From positions 1 through 51,058 of the forward strand of contig CAMNTQ010000023.1 of assembly GCA_946558695.1 (NCBI GenBank): a DNA stretch of 51,058 nt, in the 5' to 3' direction. This document shows positions 26,085 to 34,510 of the stretch, one piece after another. A program made the position numbers and the translations under genes. The notes beneath the pieces were generated by a model. It had not been told where the DNA came from and did no database searches. It worked only from the letters and a program-made list of their open reading frames with translations. This DNA is from an uncultured Lachnospiraceae bacterium (GTDB taxonomy: Bacteria; Bacillota; Clostridia; Lachnospirales; Lachnospiraceae). Each line of letters starts with the position of its first letter. The first letter of the stretch is position 1.

Positions 26085-27389
26085 CTAAACAATTGTATAG
26101 AAATAGAGCAGGCAGACTGCTACCAGTATGTACATGACTGGTTGGATTGTTTTGATTTTTCCGGCTGCAATTTTCATAATTACATAAGCGGGAAGCGCTA
26201 CGCAGATTCCGTTTGCGATGTTATTTGCAAAAATAGTAAATGTAACGCAGATAAATGCCGGAAAATATTCCGTGATATCTGTATAGTCAATATTTCTCAT
26301 ACCGCTTAACATGTTGATTCCGATAAAGATTAGAACCGGACCAGTTGCGGCAGAAGGAATGATCAGTGCAAGCGGTGCAAGGAATAACGCAAGTCCAAAG
26401 CACAGGCTTGTAAAAACCGTAGTAAGCCCGGTTTTTCCTCCAGCCTCTACGCCTGCTGAAGATTCCAGATAAGTCGTCATGCTCGGCATACAGAATAATG
26501 CGCCGAAGCTTGTTGCAACAGCATCCACTTTAAAACATTTGTCAATACCCGGAAGATTGCCGTTTTCATCGAGATAGCCAGCTTTTGCACCGACACCTAA
26601 TACCGTTCCAAAAGTAGAAAAGAAGTCTGGAACAAATAAGGCGATTAAAAATGGAATGTACGCAAAGTTTAAGGCGCCTATAAAATCAATATTAAAAAAC
26701 TGCTCACCGATGTTTGCCGGAAGCGAAAAGAAACTTTCCGGTAATTTTGTTACTCCAAAAGGAATTCCAATCACAGTTGTAATGAGAATGGTTAAAATCA
26801 TACCGCCCGGTATATTTCTCACTTTAATCACGAGAAGTATAATAAAACCAATGACTGCAACCATTACGGAAGGAGAAGTCAGTTCTCCAAAGGCAAGATT
26901 GTTTTTATCTGCATTTGCAATGATAATACCACAATTTTTGGCTCCTAAAAGCGCGATAAAAAGACCGATCCCGGCGCTGACCGCTTGTTTTAAACTGACT
27001 GGAATTACGCGGACAACCGCTTCTCTCAGCCCTAAAAAAGAAATCAGAATAAATAATATGCCGCTCCAAAAGATAACGCCTGCTGCGATTGGAGACGGGA
27101 TTCCTTCATTGGAAATCATGGAAGCTACGATACCTACGCTTCCAAGCCCCGGCGCAAGTGCAAACGGACGGTTTGTATAAAAGGCCATAGCGCAGCTTGT
27201 AAGGATAATAAGAAGTACCATTGCTGTAAGCATTACATGTTTGTCAAGTCCTGCGCCTCCTAAAATATTGGGAACGGTTGCAAGGACGTATGCCATTGTG
27301 ACAAAAGTAGTAATACCTGCCAGAAACTCTATTTTCACATTTGTGTGGAACTCTGACAGCTTGAATTGCTTTTCAATCCAGTTTTTCAT
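26085..27389 (-). CDS. NCS2 family purine permease (AzgA-like)
   Basis: A 434-residue nucleobase:cation symporter of the AzgA-like NCS2 branch with about thirteen hydrophobic segments. The TMAYVLATVPNILGGAGL opening, LAPGLGSVGIVASM, and TTYLESSAGVEAGGKTGLT are the branch signatures; AzgA-type proteins import adenine, guanine and hypoxanthine. Pairing with adenine deaminase 12 bases downstream makes adenine the likely main substrate. The 119-base gap to the divergent LysR gene holds the promoter; no purine riboswitch (which needs about 70 bases of conserved structure) was recognised. Confidence 0.92.
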   Translation of the reverse strand: MKNWIEKQFKLSEFHTNVKIEFLAGITTFVTMAYVLATVPNILGGAGLDKHVMLTAMVLLIILTSCAMAFYTNRPFALAPGLGSVGIVASMISNEGIPSPIAAGVIFWSGILFILISFLGLREAVVRVIPVSLKQAVSAGIGLFIALLGAKNCGIIIANADKNNLAFGELTSPSVMVAVIGFIILLVIKVRNIPGGMILTILITTVIGIPFGVTKLPESFFSLPANIGEQFFNIDFIGALNFAYIPFLIALFVPDFFSTFGTVLGVGAKAGYLDENGNLPGIDKCFKVDAVATSFGALFCMPSMTTYLESSAGVEAGGKTGLTTVFTSLCFGLALFLAPLALIIPSAATGPVLIFIGINMLSGMRNIDYTDITEYFPAFICVTFTIFANNIANGICVALPAYVIMKIAAGKIKTIQPVMYILVAVCLLYFYTIV

Positions 27390-27517
27390 TTGGAAACTCT
27401 CCTTTTCTTTCGATTACATCTTGATATTTTTTATAAAGCCATTGTATGATAGAAGAAATAGAATGTCCAATTCATATTTTCCATAAAAACTATGCCAAAA
27501 TGGAATAGGTGATGATT

Positions 27518-28420
27518 ATGAACTTTACAGAATTAAACTATGTTTTGTGTATTGCCAAACATCATAATTTAACAAAAGCTGCCCATGAGCTTTATATCTC
27601 TCAGCCCACTCTTACGAAACATTTGCAAAAATTAGAGCGGGAAATGAACGGAAAACTCTTTAGCAGGAGCGGCAACAATTATACCCCGACCTATCTCGGA
27701 AGAAGATACTTGGAGTATGCGAAAAAGATATTGGAAGTCAATCAGGACTGGGAGAAAGAATTGCAGGATTTGACTTCTTATAATGAGGGAGAATTGAATA
27801 TTGCATTTCCGCTTATGCGAAGCTCCAGTATGGTACCTCAGATCATGCAGGCATTCCATGAAAAATATTCCAGAGTGAAAGTCAATCTTCTGGAAGAAGC
27901 CTATGCCATACAAGAAAGACTTCTTTTGGACGACCAATTGGACTTTGCGGTTTTTAATGAAGCGAAGCCGCATCCAAAGCTGGAATATGAAACCTTATTA
28001 AAAGAAGAGGTTCTTCTTGTCATGCCTGCCGGTCATCCAATGGCTTCCAAGGGAATTGAAAAAGAAGGTTACCCGTGGATAGATTTAAAGTTATTGGAAA
28101 AGGAGCCATTTGTGCTTCATTTTCCAGAGCAGACAACAGGACAGATTGCACTGGAGGTGTTTGAACAATATAACATACAGCCCTCTGTTTCCATAAGAAG
28201 CAGAAATACCGTAACCTGTGTAAAATTATGCCAGCGAGGCTTCGGAATGTGTTTCGTGCCGGAAAATTATATGAAAAATCTGGAACTCCTTAACAAACCA
28301 GCCTGTTTTTCCATTGGAGAAACGGGGGTGTTCAGTACACTTTCTATCGCATACCGCAAAGGGGCATATCTTCCGGTGTATGCGAGAGATTTTATAGAGA
28401 TTGCAAGGAACAGCATATAG
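27518..28420 (+). CDS. LysR family regulator of purine salvage
   Basis: A 300-residue LysR-type regulator. The N-terminal winged helix-turn-helix MNFTELNYVLCIAKHHNLTK continues into AAHELYISQPTLTKHLQKLE, followed by the two-lobed substrate-binding domain (about 90-295). An upstream GTG at 27509 is in frame, but the ATG at 27518 follows AGGTG at six bases and starts at the usual point of the family. It diverges from the permease-deaminase pair across 119 bases, so it is the probable regulator of that operon; its co-inducer could be a purine. Confidence 0.9.
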   Translation: MNFTELNYVLCIAKHHNLTKAAHELYISQPTLTKHLQKLEREMNGKLFSRSGNNYTPTYLGRRYLEYAKKILEVNQDWEKELQDLTSYNEGELNIAFPLMRSSSMVPQIMQAFHEKYSRVKVNLLEEAYAIQERLLLDDQLDFAVFNEAKPHPKLEYETLLKEEVLLVMPAGHPMASKGIEKEGYPWIDLKLLEKEPFVLHFPEQTTGQIALEVFEQYNIQPSVSIRSRNTVTCVKLCQRGFGMCFVPENYMKNLELLNKPACFSIGETGVFSTLSIAYRKGAYLPVYARDFIEIARNSI

Positions 28421-28463
28421 ATAATTTATGCAGAAGGCGGGAATGTCTCGTGAAATCAAAAAC

Positions 28464-28493
28464 CACCCAATTTACACCATCGTAAACTGAGTG
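28464..28493 (-). terminator. Rho-independent terminator after the TfoX-like gene
   Basis: Twelve-base arms at 28464-28475 and 28482-28493 (CACTCAGTTTAC and GTAAATTGGGTG on the minus strand, two wobble pairs) around a six-base loop, followed on the minus strand by GTTTTTG. It lies just after the TfoX-like stop and also faces the LysR gene's end. Confidence 0.65.
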
Positions 28494-28504
28494 ACTTTTC
28501 ACAA

Positions 28505-28828
28505 TTATGTTTTTTTCTTTTTGGTCTTTCTCTCTGGCAATTCCAGATACATTTCTTCCACCATATTCTGCAGCGCGGTTCTATCCTCTAAAATGGTTAC
28601 CGGCAACATAGGTTTCGCACCTTCATACGGCGGTTCCGATTCGCTGTCCGGCATCCATTTCTTACTTGCCTCTGTAATTTTCACTAGAAAACCATTTCCA
28701 TAAATCCCGCCAAATATCCGTTCTTTATAATAAAAAATATATCCGCCCATCATAGGAATATTCCGTATATCTCCTAAATCAGACAGCTGCTCCATAATAT
28801 ATTCTGCTAGTTCCTTATTCTTTGACAT
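28505..28828 (-). CDS. TfoX/Sxy N-terminal domain protein
   Basis: A 107-residue protein consisting of only the TfoX N-terminal domain: IRNIPMMGGYIFYYKERIFGGIYGNGFLVKIT is the family core. In gamma-proteobacteria TfoX activates competence genes; stand-alone N-terminal domains in Firmicutes have no proven role. The inner ATG at 28828 has GGAGG five bases upstream and is preferred over 28840. It lies at the outer edge of the accessory island, right after a truncated GyrI-like fragment. The very basic tail (KTKKKKT) is unusual. Confidence 0.8.
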   Translation of the reverse strand: MSKNKELAEYIMEQLSDLGDIRNIPMMGGYIFYYKERIFGGIYGNGFLVKITEASKKWMPDSESEPPYEGAKPMLPVTILEDRTALQNMVEEMYLELPERKTKKKKT

Positions 28829-28881
28829 AAATACCTCCATTTAATATTTCCCGCTTTCTAATCGGATGCCATGGCACGCTG

Positions 28882-29007
28882 TTACTCCCCATCCAGAATG
28901 TCCGGATTACCTTTTCCTCTGACAGCAATATAATTAGCCTTCGGAACATTGACGATCTCCGGTTTGTTCTTCGGCATATAAAATTCTTTGAAATCCTTAG
29001 TATCATT
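28882..29007 (-). pseudogene. GyrI-like domain protein remnant
   Basis: On the minus strand an open stretch of about 41 codons bounded by stops reads DTKDFKEFYMPKNKPEIV and then NVPKANYIAVRGKGNPDILDGE. This is the beginning of the GyrI-like small-molecule-binding proteins of Clostridia, which normally continue for over 100 more residues. No start codon with a ribosome site is present and the downstream body is missing, so it is a remnant. It lies between the DUF262-DUF1524 gene and the TfoX-like gene. Confidence 0.6.
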
Positions 29008-29039
29008 TTACAGTCAAGCGCCTGCGCCGCAAGCAGTTT

Positions 29040-31571
29040 TCACGCACCGGTGATAAACGGGATAATCACTTCATAAAATTTCTTGCTCCACTCTGCGTGG
29101 AAACGAGCCATCTGCAGCCAATCCACCTCATGTTCTATGCTGACGTTGGAAAGCTGTATGTAAATCTTTGAAGCCTTTTTATCCTCTGCTCGATTCCAAG
29201 TCAAAGGCACTCCTAAAGCACTCTCGATTTCGCCTCTGTGAGAAACCAATGCATCAAATGCCTTCTTATTTTCCACCTTGTCACCTTTTTGGAAAACAAC
29301 TTCCACACGAGCCGCATCGTAGTTTGCCACACAGCAAATACTGAAGCTATTGATACCGAAGAAACCATTGATCCAATTTCCCCGGCCCGGACTGACATTT
29401 GAGAAAGAGCCATCCTTCCCATGAGCCTTTTTGATAAACGGCAGCGCATATGTCCAATACCGCCTCCGAAGTTCATGCCTGCTGCCCGGTTCGTCGGCAG
29501 TCAGTTCGCTTTCATCCCGGAGATAAAATACCAGATCTGCCGGATCTTCATCATACAGCTTAAACAAACGGCTGAGAACAGAGAGTTTGCTCTGAGTGCT
29601 GGTGTTTGTCCACACATAGAGACCATCCCCGATTTCCACGCTCTTGTTGAATGCATCCGGTTTTGTACTAAAGTGCAGAGCGATATTGTCTTCCTCGGAA
29701 AGCGCCAGCTTGGTGATAACGGTCTTATCCTCGGCATAGAGAATTTGAATGACCTTCTGAAACATCTCCACCCAGCTTGCAGCCGGCTGTTCTGTATGTT
29801 TGAAAGTAAACCGGGCAATCAGACGGCCGGTAAGCTCCGTCTCATCTTCCAAGGTATAAGAGTCCATCTGCTTGTGCTCTGGCCGGAATTCGGTCACCGG
29901 CGACACCCAGACAGCAAGCGCACGTCCTCTCAGATATTCGCTGCGCTCCTCAAGCTCTGCAAGCGTCCACTTATCTTTTTTTCCAACCCAAGTGTTTATA
30001 CGGATTCCGCTGTCATTAAAACCATTGGGCATGGTTTTCTTTTCCGTGAAAGAGCGATTGCTGTACTTGGAATTATACGCAGTCAGCGTTAGATTGGCGA
30101 TGCGGTGCAGCCACTCTTCATGTATCTGCTCATAATCATCACCCAGCTCTTTCTGCCATGCGGGTGTTAAATGCTGCGGCATGATATGTTCAATGGAATA
30201 AGTTCCTTCATCACAGTGACGATATATGTCCTTGTCCTCAGCAGTTCCGAAGTTCTCCAACCGCTCAAGGATATAGACCTTGTTCTTGCTGTTCATGAGA
30301 TAAATTTGCCTGCTGACAAATGCCATTGCAAATTCCTCATCATCCGGGAAGCGGGCACGTTCTTTTTTGGAGAGAAGGGCATACTTGAACTTTTCCACAT
30401 AGCTCTCCTCTGTGCCATCATAGCGCACGATTTCCCTGTGCAGCATCAGGAAGATTTTATTCAAGGCATTGGTAGGCAGATCGCAAATACTCCTGCGGAA
30501 CAAGTAATTCTCAGTAGTCAGGAAAATGTCTGCCACCTGCTCCAGTGTCAGCTTCTTTTCGTCGCAAAGCCGCAGCACCTCAAGAAAAAACGGCCTTGTT
30601 ACCGTGGTCTCCAGTCGATTCAAACGGAAGATGCAGGCATCAAGGGCTGCGCTGCCGGTCTTGCCATCAAGCAAAATCTGATACCGCTTCGCATATGCCA
30701 GCATCTCCATCAGGAGCGGCTCGGTCTGGACGTTGCCAAGTTCTACAAAATCCTTAAAGTTGATGTAAATCTTGCTCTGCCGCGGAATTGCCTGCTGCTT
30801 CACACTCAGGTAATCCCGGATGAAGGCACTCACGTCATACTTTGTGCATACCTCGATACGGTTCCAGTATTTGTCGTAATACTTATCCTGCTCTTTGGAA
30901 GGCAGTCCCATCAGAATAAAGTTCCTGATTTTATCACCTTCGGAAAGATCGAGACCAGTGGAATTCAGGCTCTCGAAAATCAGCTGCGGATTGTCTTCCA
31001 TATCTAGCCGGATATTGATAACCTCCAAACAGCAGATAGCATCGTAGAGTTCATCAATGGTGATTTCCTGCTTCTGAATCCGGTCATAGAAATAATCGTA
31101 GTTTACAGTCAGATTGGACTCCCGGATGTGTTCTGACGGGTCAGAGAAGAGTTTCCCGAAAGCTCTCTGGTCGTTCTTTACCGGCTTGAGCTTGATGCGA
31201 GTATCCTCCGGCTGCCACTTGTCTACAAGATATTCCTCGTAAATGCGCTGCTTCAAATTACCCGTTTTCGGCACAATGATGTCCATATCCATGAGGTTAT
31301 ACATGGCAAGGAACAGGATCGATACCGTGGTCAGCCGCTGCTGGCCGTCAATCACGAGAAATTCCTCATTATGCCCATCTGGATTGTATACGGAAACAAG
31401 ACTGCCGAAGAAGTGACTCTTCCGGCGGCCTTTTATGATTTTCACGAGATCGTCATAAAGCTGCCTACAGTTTTCCGTCTTCCAGTCATAATTGCGCTGG
31501 TAGACCGGAATGACAAAACGCTTATCCGAACCCTCCATGTATTTCACGAATTTACACTCTGAACCTTTCAT
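29040..31571 (-). CDS. DUF262-DUF1524 (GmrSD/BrxU-like) type IV restriction candidate
   Basis: An 843-residue protein with the fused GmrSD layout. The DUF262 (GmrS-like) nucleotide-sensing half has VYQRNYDW (23-30) and the catalytic VIDGQQRLTTVS (73-84). The DUF1524 (GmrD-like) nuclease half has the HNH-type motif EHIMPQHL near residue 463, followed by IANLTLTAYNSKYSNRSFTEKK. The C-terminal 150 residues look like a DUF4268 domain. Known relatives cleave phage DNA bearing modified bases and are driven by NTPs. All key motifs are intact, so it should be active. It lies 37 bases after the broken KilA-N gene inside the accessory island and starts with CGGAGG. Confidence 0.85.
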   Translation of the reverse strand: MKGSECKFVKYMEGSDKRFVIPVYQRNYDWKTENCRQLYDDLVKIIKGRRKSHFFGSLVSVYNPDGHNEEFLVIDGQQRLTTVSILFLAMYNLMDMDIIVPKTGNLKQRIYEEYLVDKWQPEDTRIKLKPVKNDQRAFGKLFSDPSEHIRESNLTVNYDYFYDRIQKQEITIDELYDAICCLEVINIRLDMEDNPQLIFESLNSTGLDLSEGDKIRNFILMGLPSKEQDKYYDKYWNRIEVCTKYDVSAFIRDYLSVKQQAIPRQSKIYINFKDFVELGNVQTEPLLMEMLAYAKRYQILLDGKTGSAALDACIFRLNRLETTVTRPFFLEVLRLCDEKKLTLEQVADIFLTTENYLFRRSICDLPTNALNKIFLMLHREIVRYDGTEESYVEKFKYALLSKKERARFPDDEEFAMAFVSRQIYLMNSKNKVYILERLENFGTAEDKDIYRHCDEGTYSIEHIMPQHLTPAWQKELGDDYEQIHEEWLHRIANLTLTAYNSKYSNRSFTEKKTMPNGFNDSGIRINTWVGKKDKWTLAELEERSEYLRGRALAVWVSPVTEFRPEHKQMDSYTLEDETELTGRLIARFTFKHTEQPAASWVEMFQKVIQILYAEDKTVITKLALSEEDNIALHFSTKPDAFNKSVEIGDGLYVWTNTSTQSKLSVLSRLFKLYDEDPADLVFYLRDESELTADEPGSRHELRRRYWTYALPFIKKAHGKDGSFSNVSPGRGNWINGFFGINSFSICCVANYDAARVEVVFQKGDKVENKKAFDALVSHRGEIESALGVPLTWNRAEDKKASKIYIQLSNVSIEHEVDWLQMARFHAEWSKKFYEVIIPFITGA

Positions 31572-31608
31572 TGATCATCCTCCGTTTCACCGTTTTCTTC
31601 TGAAAATC

Positions 31609-32462
31609 CTAATTATTTATTTCACTTCCTAATCCCGGTAGATTATTTAAACTTACCGTTTCCAAAGTCTGCAACTGCTGCACCGCCAACTGCCGAAGCA
31701 ATTCCATTCTTTCTTTTTGGTCTTTCCCTTGATTAATCAATACAGCATTATAGCTTTCCAAATTTGCAAGTACAAGTAATTGATTCAGAGTTGCCACATC
31801 CCGCATATTTCCTTTAACTGCTGGATTTCCGTCTTTCCATTGCTTTGCTGTCTTTCCAAACAAAACTACATTGAGCATATCAGCTTTATTAGCATATGTG
31901 TAGGCTTCCTGTGCAGGTGTTAATTCTGGCGGCATCAAATTATCCTTAACCGCATCTGTATGTATCCTGTAATTCAGCTTAGAAATTTCTCTGTTCAAAT
32001 TCCAGTTTAAAGACAATCGACTGTTTTCATCTGTCTTTAATCTCCTGTAATCCTTCATAAATATATAACTGAAACTCAGGAGAAATCTAAGTTGCAAATG
32101 ACATGGCAATATCACTATGTGCATATGTTCCGCCATAACATCCTGCTTTTGAAACAATACCGATGGCATTCGTAGCTTCTATCCACTTCTTTGGTAACAT
32201 TGTAAATGTGTTTGATCCTGCCTGTTTTCTAAACCCCTCGAATTCGAGGAGTTTAAAATCTGAATTATGTAGTCTTTCCCAAAGTCCCAGAAATTCTATC
32301 ACATCCCTATTTCTCATCCAGTTTTGAATAACCGCCGTTGGATCATCGCTCTTATACCGAGCAATATCCGTCAATGAAATAAATTCATTTTCAAAATCCT
32401 GCGTATAAATTCCCAATATCTATTCCATTAGCATGAATTGTATCTTTAATTATTTTCCCCAT
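31609..32462 (-). pseudogene. KilA-N domain protein, broken by two frameshifts and a stop
   Basis: A KilA-N-type protein of phage or mobile-element origin. The intact start is at 32462 (MGKIIKDTIHANGIDIG, with GGAGGAGA before it). One extra G in a GGG run at 32412-32414 shifts the frame before IYTQDFENEFISLTDIARYK (the KilA-N core, to about 32090). Then a TAG at 32087-32089 stands where family members have Trp (SFAT-stop-ISPEFQLYI). A further single-base loss near 32061-32066 moves the frame to MKDYRRLK...LSLNWNLNREISKLNYR, which continues to 31609. With the three lesions repaired the reading is continuous and family-length, so this is a recent pseudogene, or sequencing errors would have to coincide. 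Confidence 0.85.
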
Positions 32463-32492
32463 TTCTCCTCCTGCAATCACATCTTAATCCTC

Positions 32493-32810
32493 TTAAAACA
32501 TCTTATCCCCTTTCTCATCAAAAGGTTCTGTTGAACAACTGTCTTCATCTTCCCACATTTCCCGATATGTTTCAATATAACTCTTAACACAACTAGGATA
32601 TATATACAAATATCTTTTACACACTCTTTTATACAATCCCAGTATCTTCTCATCACAAGCAAAATCCAGTACATAATCAAGCAAATGTGACAATTCATCT
32701 TCTGACACAATTCTGCTGCACACATCTTCAACCAATGGCAAATAAACCCCATAGGCTTTCTGATGTAATTGGACTATCTGCTCTGCAATCTGATAAATCT
32801 TTTCATCCAT
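32493..32810 (-). CDS. Small protein translationally coupled to an RlmD-type tail
   Basis: A 105-residue, helix-rich, acidic protein of unknown function (MDEKIYQIAEQIVQLHQK opening; C-terminal EDEDSCSTEPFDEKGDKMF). Its ATG overlaps the upstream stop as TAATG, which suggests translation by termination-reinitiation. It resembles small cargo proteins I associate with clostridial integrative elements, but no family is assigned with confidence. It lies directly upstream of the broken KilA-N gene in the accessory island. Confidence 0.5.
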   Translation of the reverse strand: MDEKIYQIAEQIVQLHQKAYGVYLPLVEDVCSRIVSEDELSHLLDYVLDFACDEKILGLYKRVCKRYLYIYPSCVKSYIETYREMWEDEDSCSTEPFDEKGDKMF

Positions 32811-33175
32811 TAGATTACCTCAAAATATTTAAGTGTATCCGTAATCGCTTCTACCTTCTCTTTCGGTGGACGCTTCCTCGGATGTTTTAATCCTTCTACC
32901 GCATTAGGAGCATCATGCATTGTCAATCCCAAAGACCTTTTCACCTCTGCGATATACGCAGTATGTACTTTAAATCCATAATTCTTTTCAACATATTCCT
33001 GTATCATTTTATATGTGATTTTCGGTTTGGGCTGGTATTTCTTTGCCCTCTCTGCTATTGCTTCTAAAGGCACTTTCCCTTCTCCTTCCCCAAATTCTAC
33101 TGTCACATTAATAACACTATCTGGTGATTTGTGGGACAACAGTATAATGGTCTCAACATGCGTATCATTGTCCAA
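32810..33175 (-). pseudogene. Detached C-terminal tail of an RlmD-type methyltransferase
   Basis: A 121-residue open frame that begins with the motif HVETIILLS, matching HVESIVLLS at the end of the catalytic domain of the window's own RlmD. It then continues as a variable linker plus the same tail domain: ITYKMIQEYVEKNYGFKV, YIAEVK, PRKRPPKEKVEAI and a terminal YFEVI. The catalytic 400 residues are missing. The only possible start is a TTG without a good ribosome site, 18 bases after the RhuM stop, and a TGA precedes it. It is best read as the 3' remnant of a second rlmD-like (or tail-bearing methyltransferase) gene, though it may still be translated because a downstream gene is coupled to it. 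Confidence 0.65.
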
Positions 33176-33193
33176 ACCACATCAAATATCTTT

Positions 33194-34198
33194 TTATTTC
33201 TTATCTGCCTCTTGTTCTAACATTTTTATAGAGTTCAAATAGTCCTCTTCTACATCACTAATGGTTCTGGCTTTATATTTCTTATATTCATCTGTTGCCT
33301 TATTAACAGCCTGCTTATGAGAGATACTTCCATTTCCCTGCAATAACTGCTCTCCTGTCATTGTAAGAATACGATCTAAATGTTCCGCCCAATCTTTCAT
33401 GGTCATTGCCTGTTCACGTTCTGCCTGACGTTCTGCAAAATCTAAATATCCAGAAACAAGTTGTCCCATAGCACGAAGTTCTTTTTCATTCAGGTAATTT
33501 TTCGCAACAACAGTCTCTTTCAATGTTGGCTGATTTCCAGCAAATGTTGTAAGACCCATAAACTCCTTTTCAGCATCTGCTCTTGTGTAAATAACCTCAG
33601 CTGCCGTCTGACCATGAATGGCATAATGAATTTTGTTCTGCACCTTTTTAAAAAAAAGAGTAGATATTTCTGCTTTTGGGTCATAATCAATGCTTGTAGC
33701 GTAAATCTCGAGAACTTGCCTATAAAACACCTTTTCAGAAGCACGGATGTCTCTGATCCGTTCAAGTAACTCTTTAAAGTAACCACCGCCACCTAGATTT
33801 TTCAATCGTTCATCATCTAGCGCAAAACCTTTTCGCATATACTCTTTCAGTATATTAGTCGCCCAAATTCTGAACTGCGTGCCGCGTTTGGATTTCACAC
33901 GATAGCCCACAGAAATAATGACATCCAAATTATAATAGTCAACTTGGTAGGTTTTCCCATCCGCCGCAGTTGTTGCAAAATTTGCAACAACTGATTCTCT
34001 CACCAGTTCACCCTCAGAAAAGACATTTTTTATATGCCTTGAAATCGTTGATTTATCTCTTTGGAATAATTCAGCCATCTGGTCAATGGACAACCATACG
34101 GTATCTTCGTCAAAAGTCGTTTCAATTTTTGTCAAACCATCTTGTGTTGTATAAATAATGATATTAGATTTCTGATCTTTTTCTTCTCGTCTATTCAC
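33194..34198 (-). CDS. RhuM family protein
   Basis: A 334-residue RhuM-type protein (named for a Salmonella pathogenicity-island gene; molecular role unproven). An N-terminal helix-turn-helix at about 35-59 (LSIDQMAELFQRDKSTISRH) is followed by the conserved RESVVANFATTAADGKTYQV and DYYNLDVIISVGYRVKS core and a charged helical C-terminus. Such proteins occur with restriction systems and on mobile elements and may be regulators or toxins. The GTG start overlaps the stop of a possible 25-codon reading frame (GTGA). It lies 312 bases after the double-DUF262 gene on the same strand. Confidence 0.85.
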   Translation of the reverse strand: MNRREEKDQKSNIIIYTTQDGLTKIETTFDEDTVWLSIDQMAELFQRDKSTISRHIKNVFSEGELVRESVVANFATTAADGKTYQVDYYNLDVIISVGYRVKSKRGTQFRIWATNILKEYMRKGFALDDERLKNLGGGGYFKELLERIRDIRASEKVFYRQVLEIYATSIDYDPKAEISTLFFKKVQNKIHYAIHGQTAAEVIYTRADAEKEFMGLTTFAGNQPTLKETVVAKNYLNEKELRAMGQLVSGYLDFAERQAEREQAMTMKDWAEHLDRILTMTGEQLLQGNGSISHKQAVNKATDEYKKYKARTISDVEEDYLNSIKMLEQEADKK

Positions 34199-34272
34199 TC
34201 ATACACCTCTTTTCTAAATTGTGCAACACTCGTTGCACTTTTATCATCCAATTGTTTCTCTGTATCTTTCAT
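34195..34272 (-). other. Possible 25-codon leader ORF overlapping the RhuM start
   Basis: In the 312-base gap 34199-34510 I see no full gene. Near its end a short frame from ATG at 34270-34272 (MKDTEKQLDDKSATSVAQF...) ends in TGA overlapping the RhuM GTG. It contains the inverted repeat GTGCAACACTCGTTGCAC (34221-34238). Its start lacks a clear ribosome site. It may be a leader peptide, or a remnant of decayed coding sequence, as other frames in this gap also look like broken protein pieces. Confidence 0.25.
34221..34238. repeat. Inverted repeat upstream of the RhuM gene
   Basis: GTGCAA and TTGCAC form perfect six-base arms around CACTCG, centred about 31 bases upstream of the RhuM start codon. 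This is a good position for an operator, and RhuM itself has a helix-turn-helix. The core GTTGCAC/TTGCAA also appears in a palindrome inside the RhuM coding region. Confidence 0.4.
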
Positions 34273-34510
34273 ACTCTAATGCTCATAAAATTACCAACAT
34301 CAAAGATTCTACTCTTCCCTCACAAATTGAATCGTCCAGCAGCCACTCTAAGTTGTAAATTTGCCAAGGGGATTTTTATCCTTAAAACTAGGGGCTTCTC
34401 CATTAAAATTTATCTCATTACAAAATTTAATGATAACCATCTATTAAGATTAAGTAATTAAATGTAGCTTTCCCTCGCATATTCATAAAATATAATAATT
34501 TATCACAAAC

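Noticed and set aside
27390..27517. Purine riboswitch before the purine permease
   Set aside because: The gap is short and I see no conserved purine aptamer pattern; a divergent LysR regulator is the simpler control.
28815..29006. 63-codon open frame on the minus strand before TfoX
   Set aside because: It is out of frame with the recognisable GyrI-like remnant, which explains the sequence better.
34219..34461. 80-codon plus-strand frame in the RhuM upstream gap
   Set aside because: No ribosome site, A/T-driven composition and no recognisable family; likely chance.
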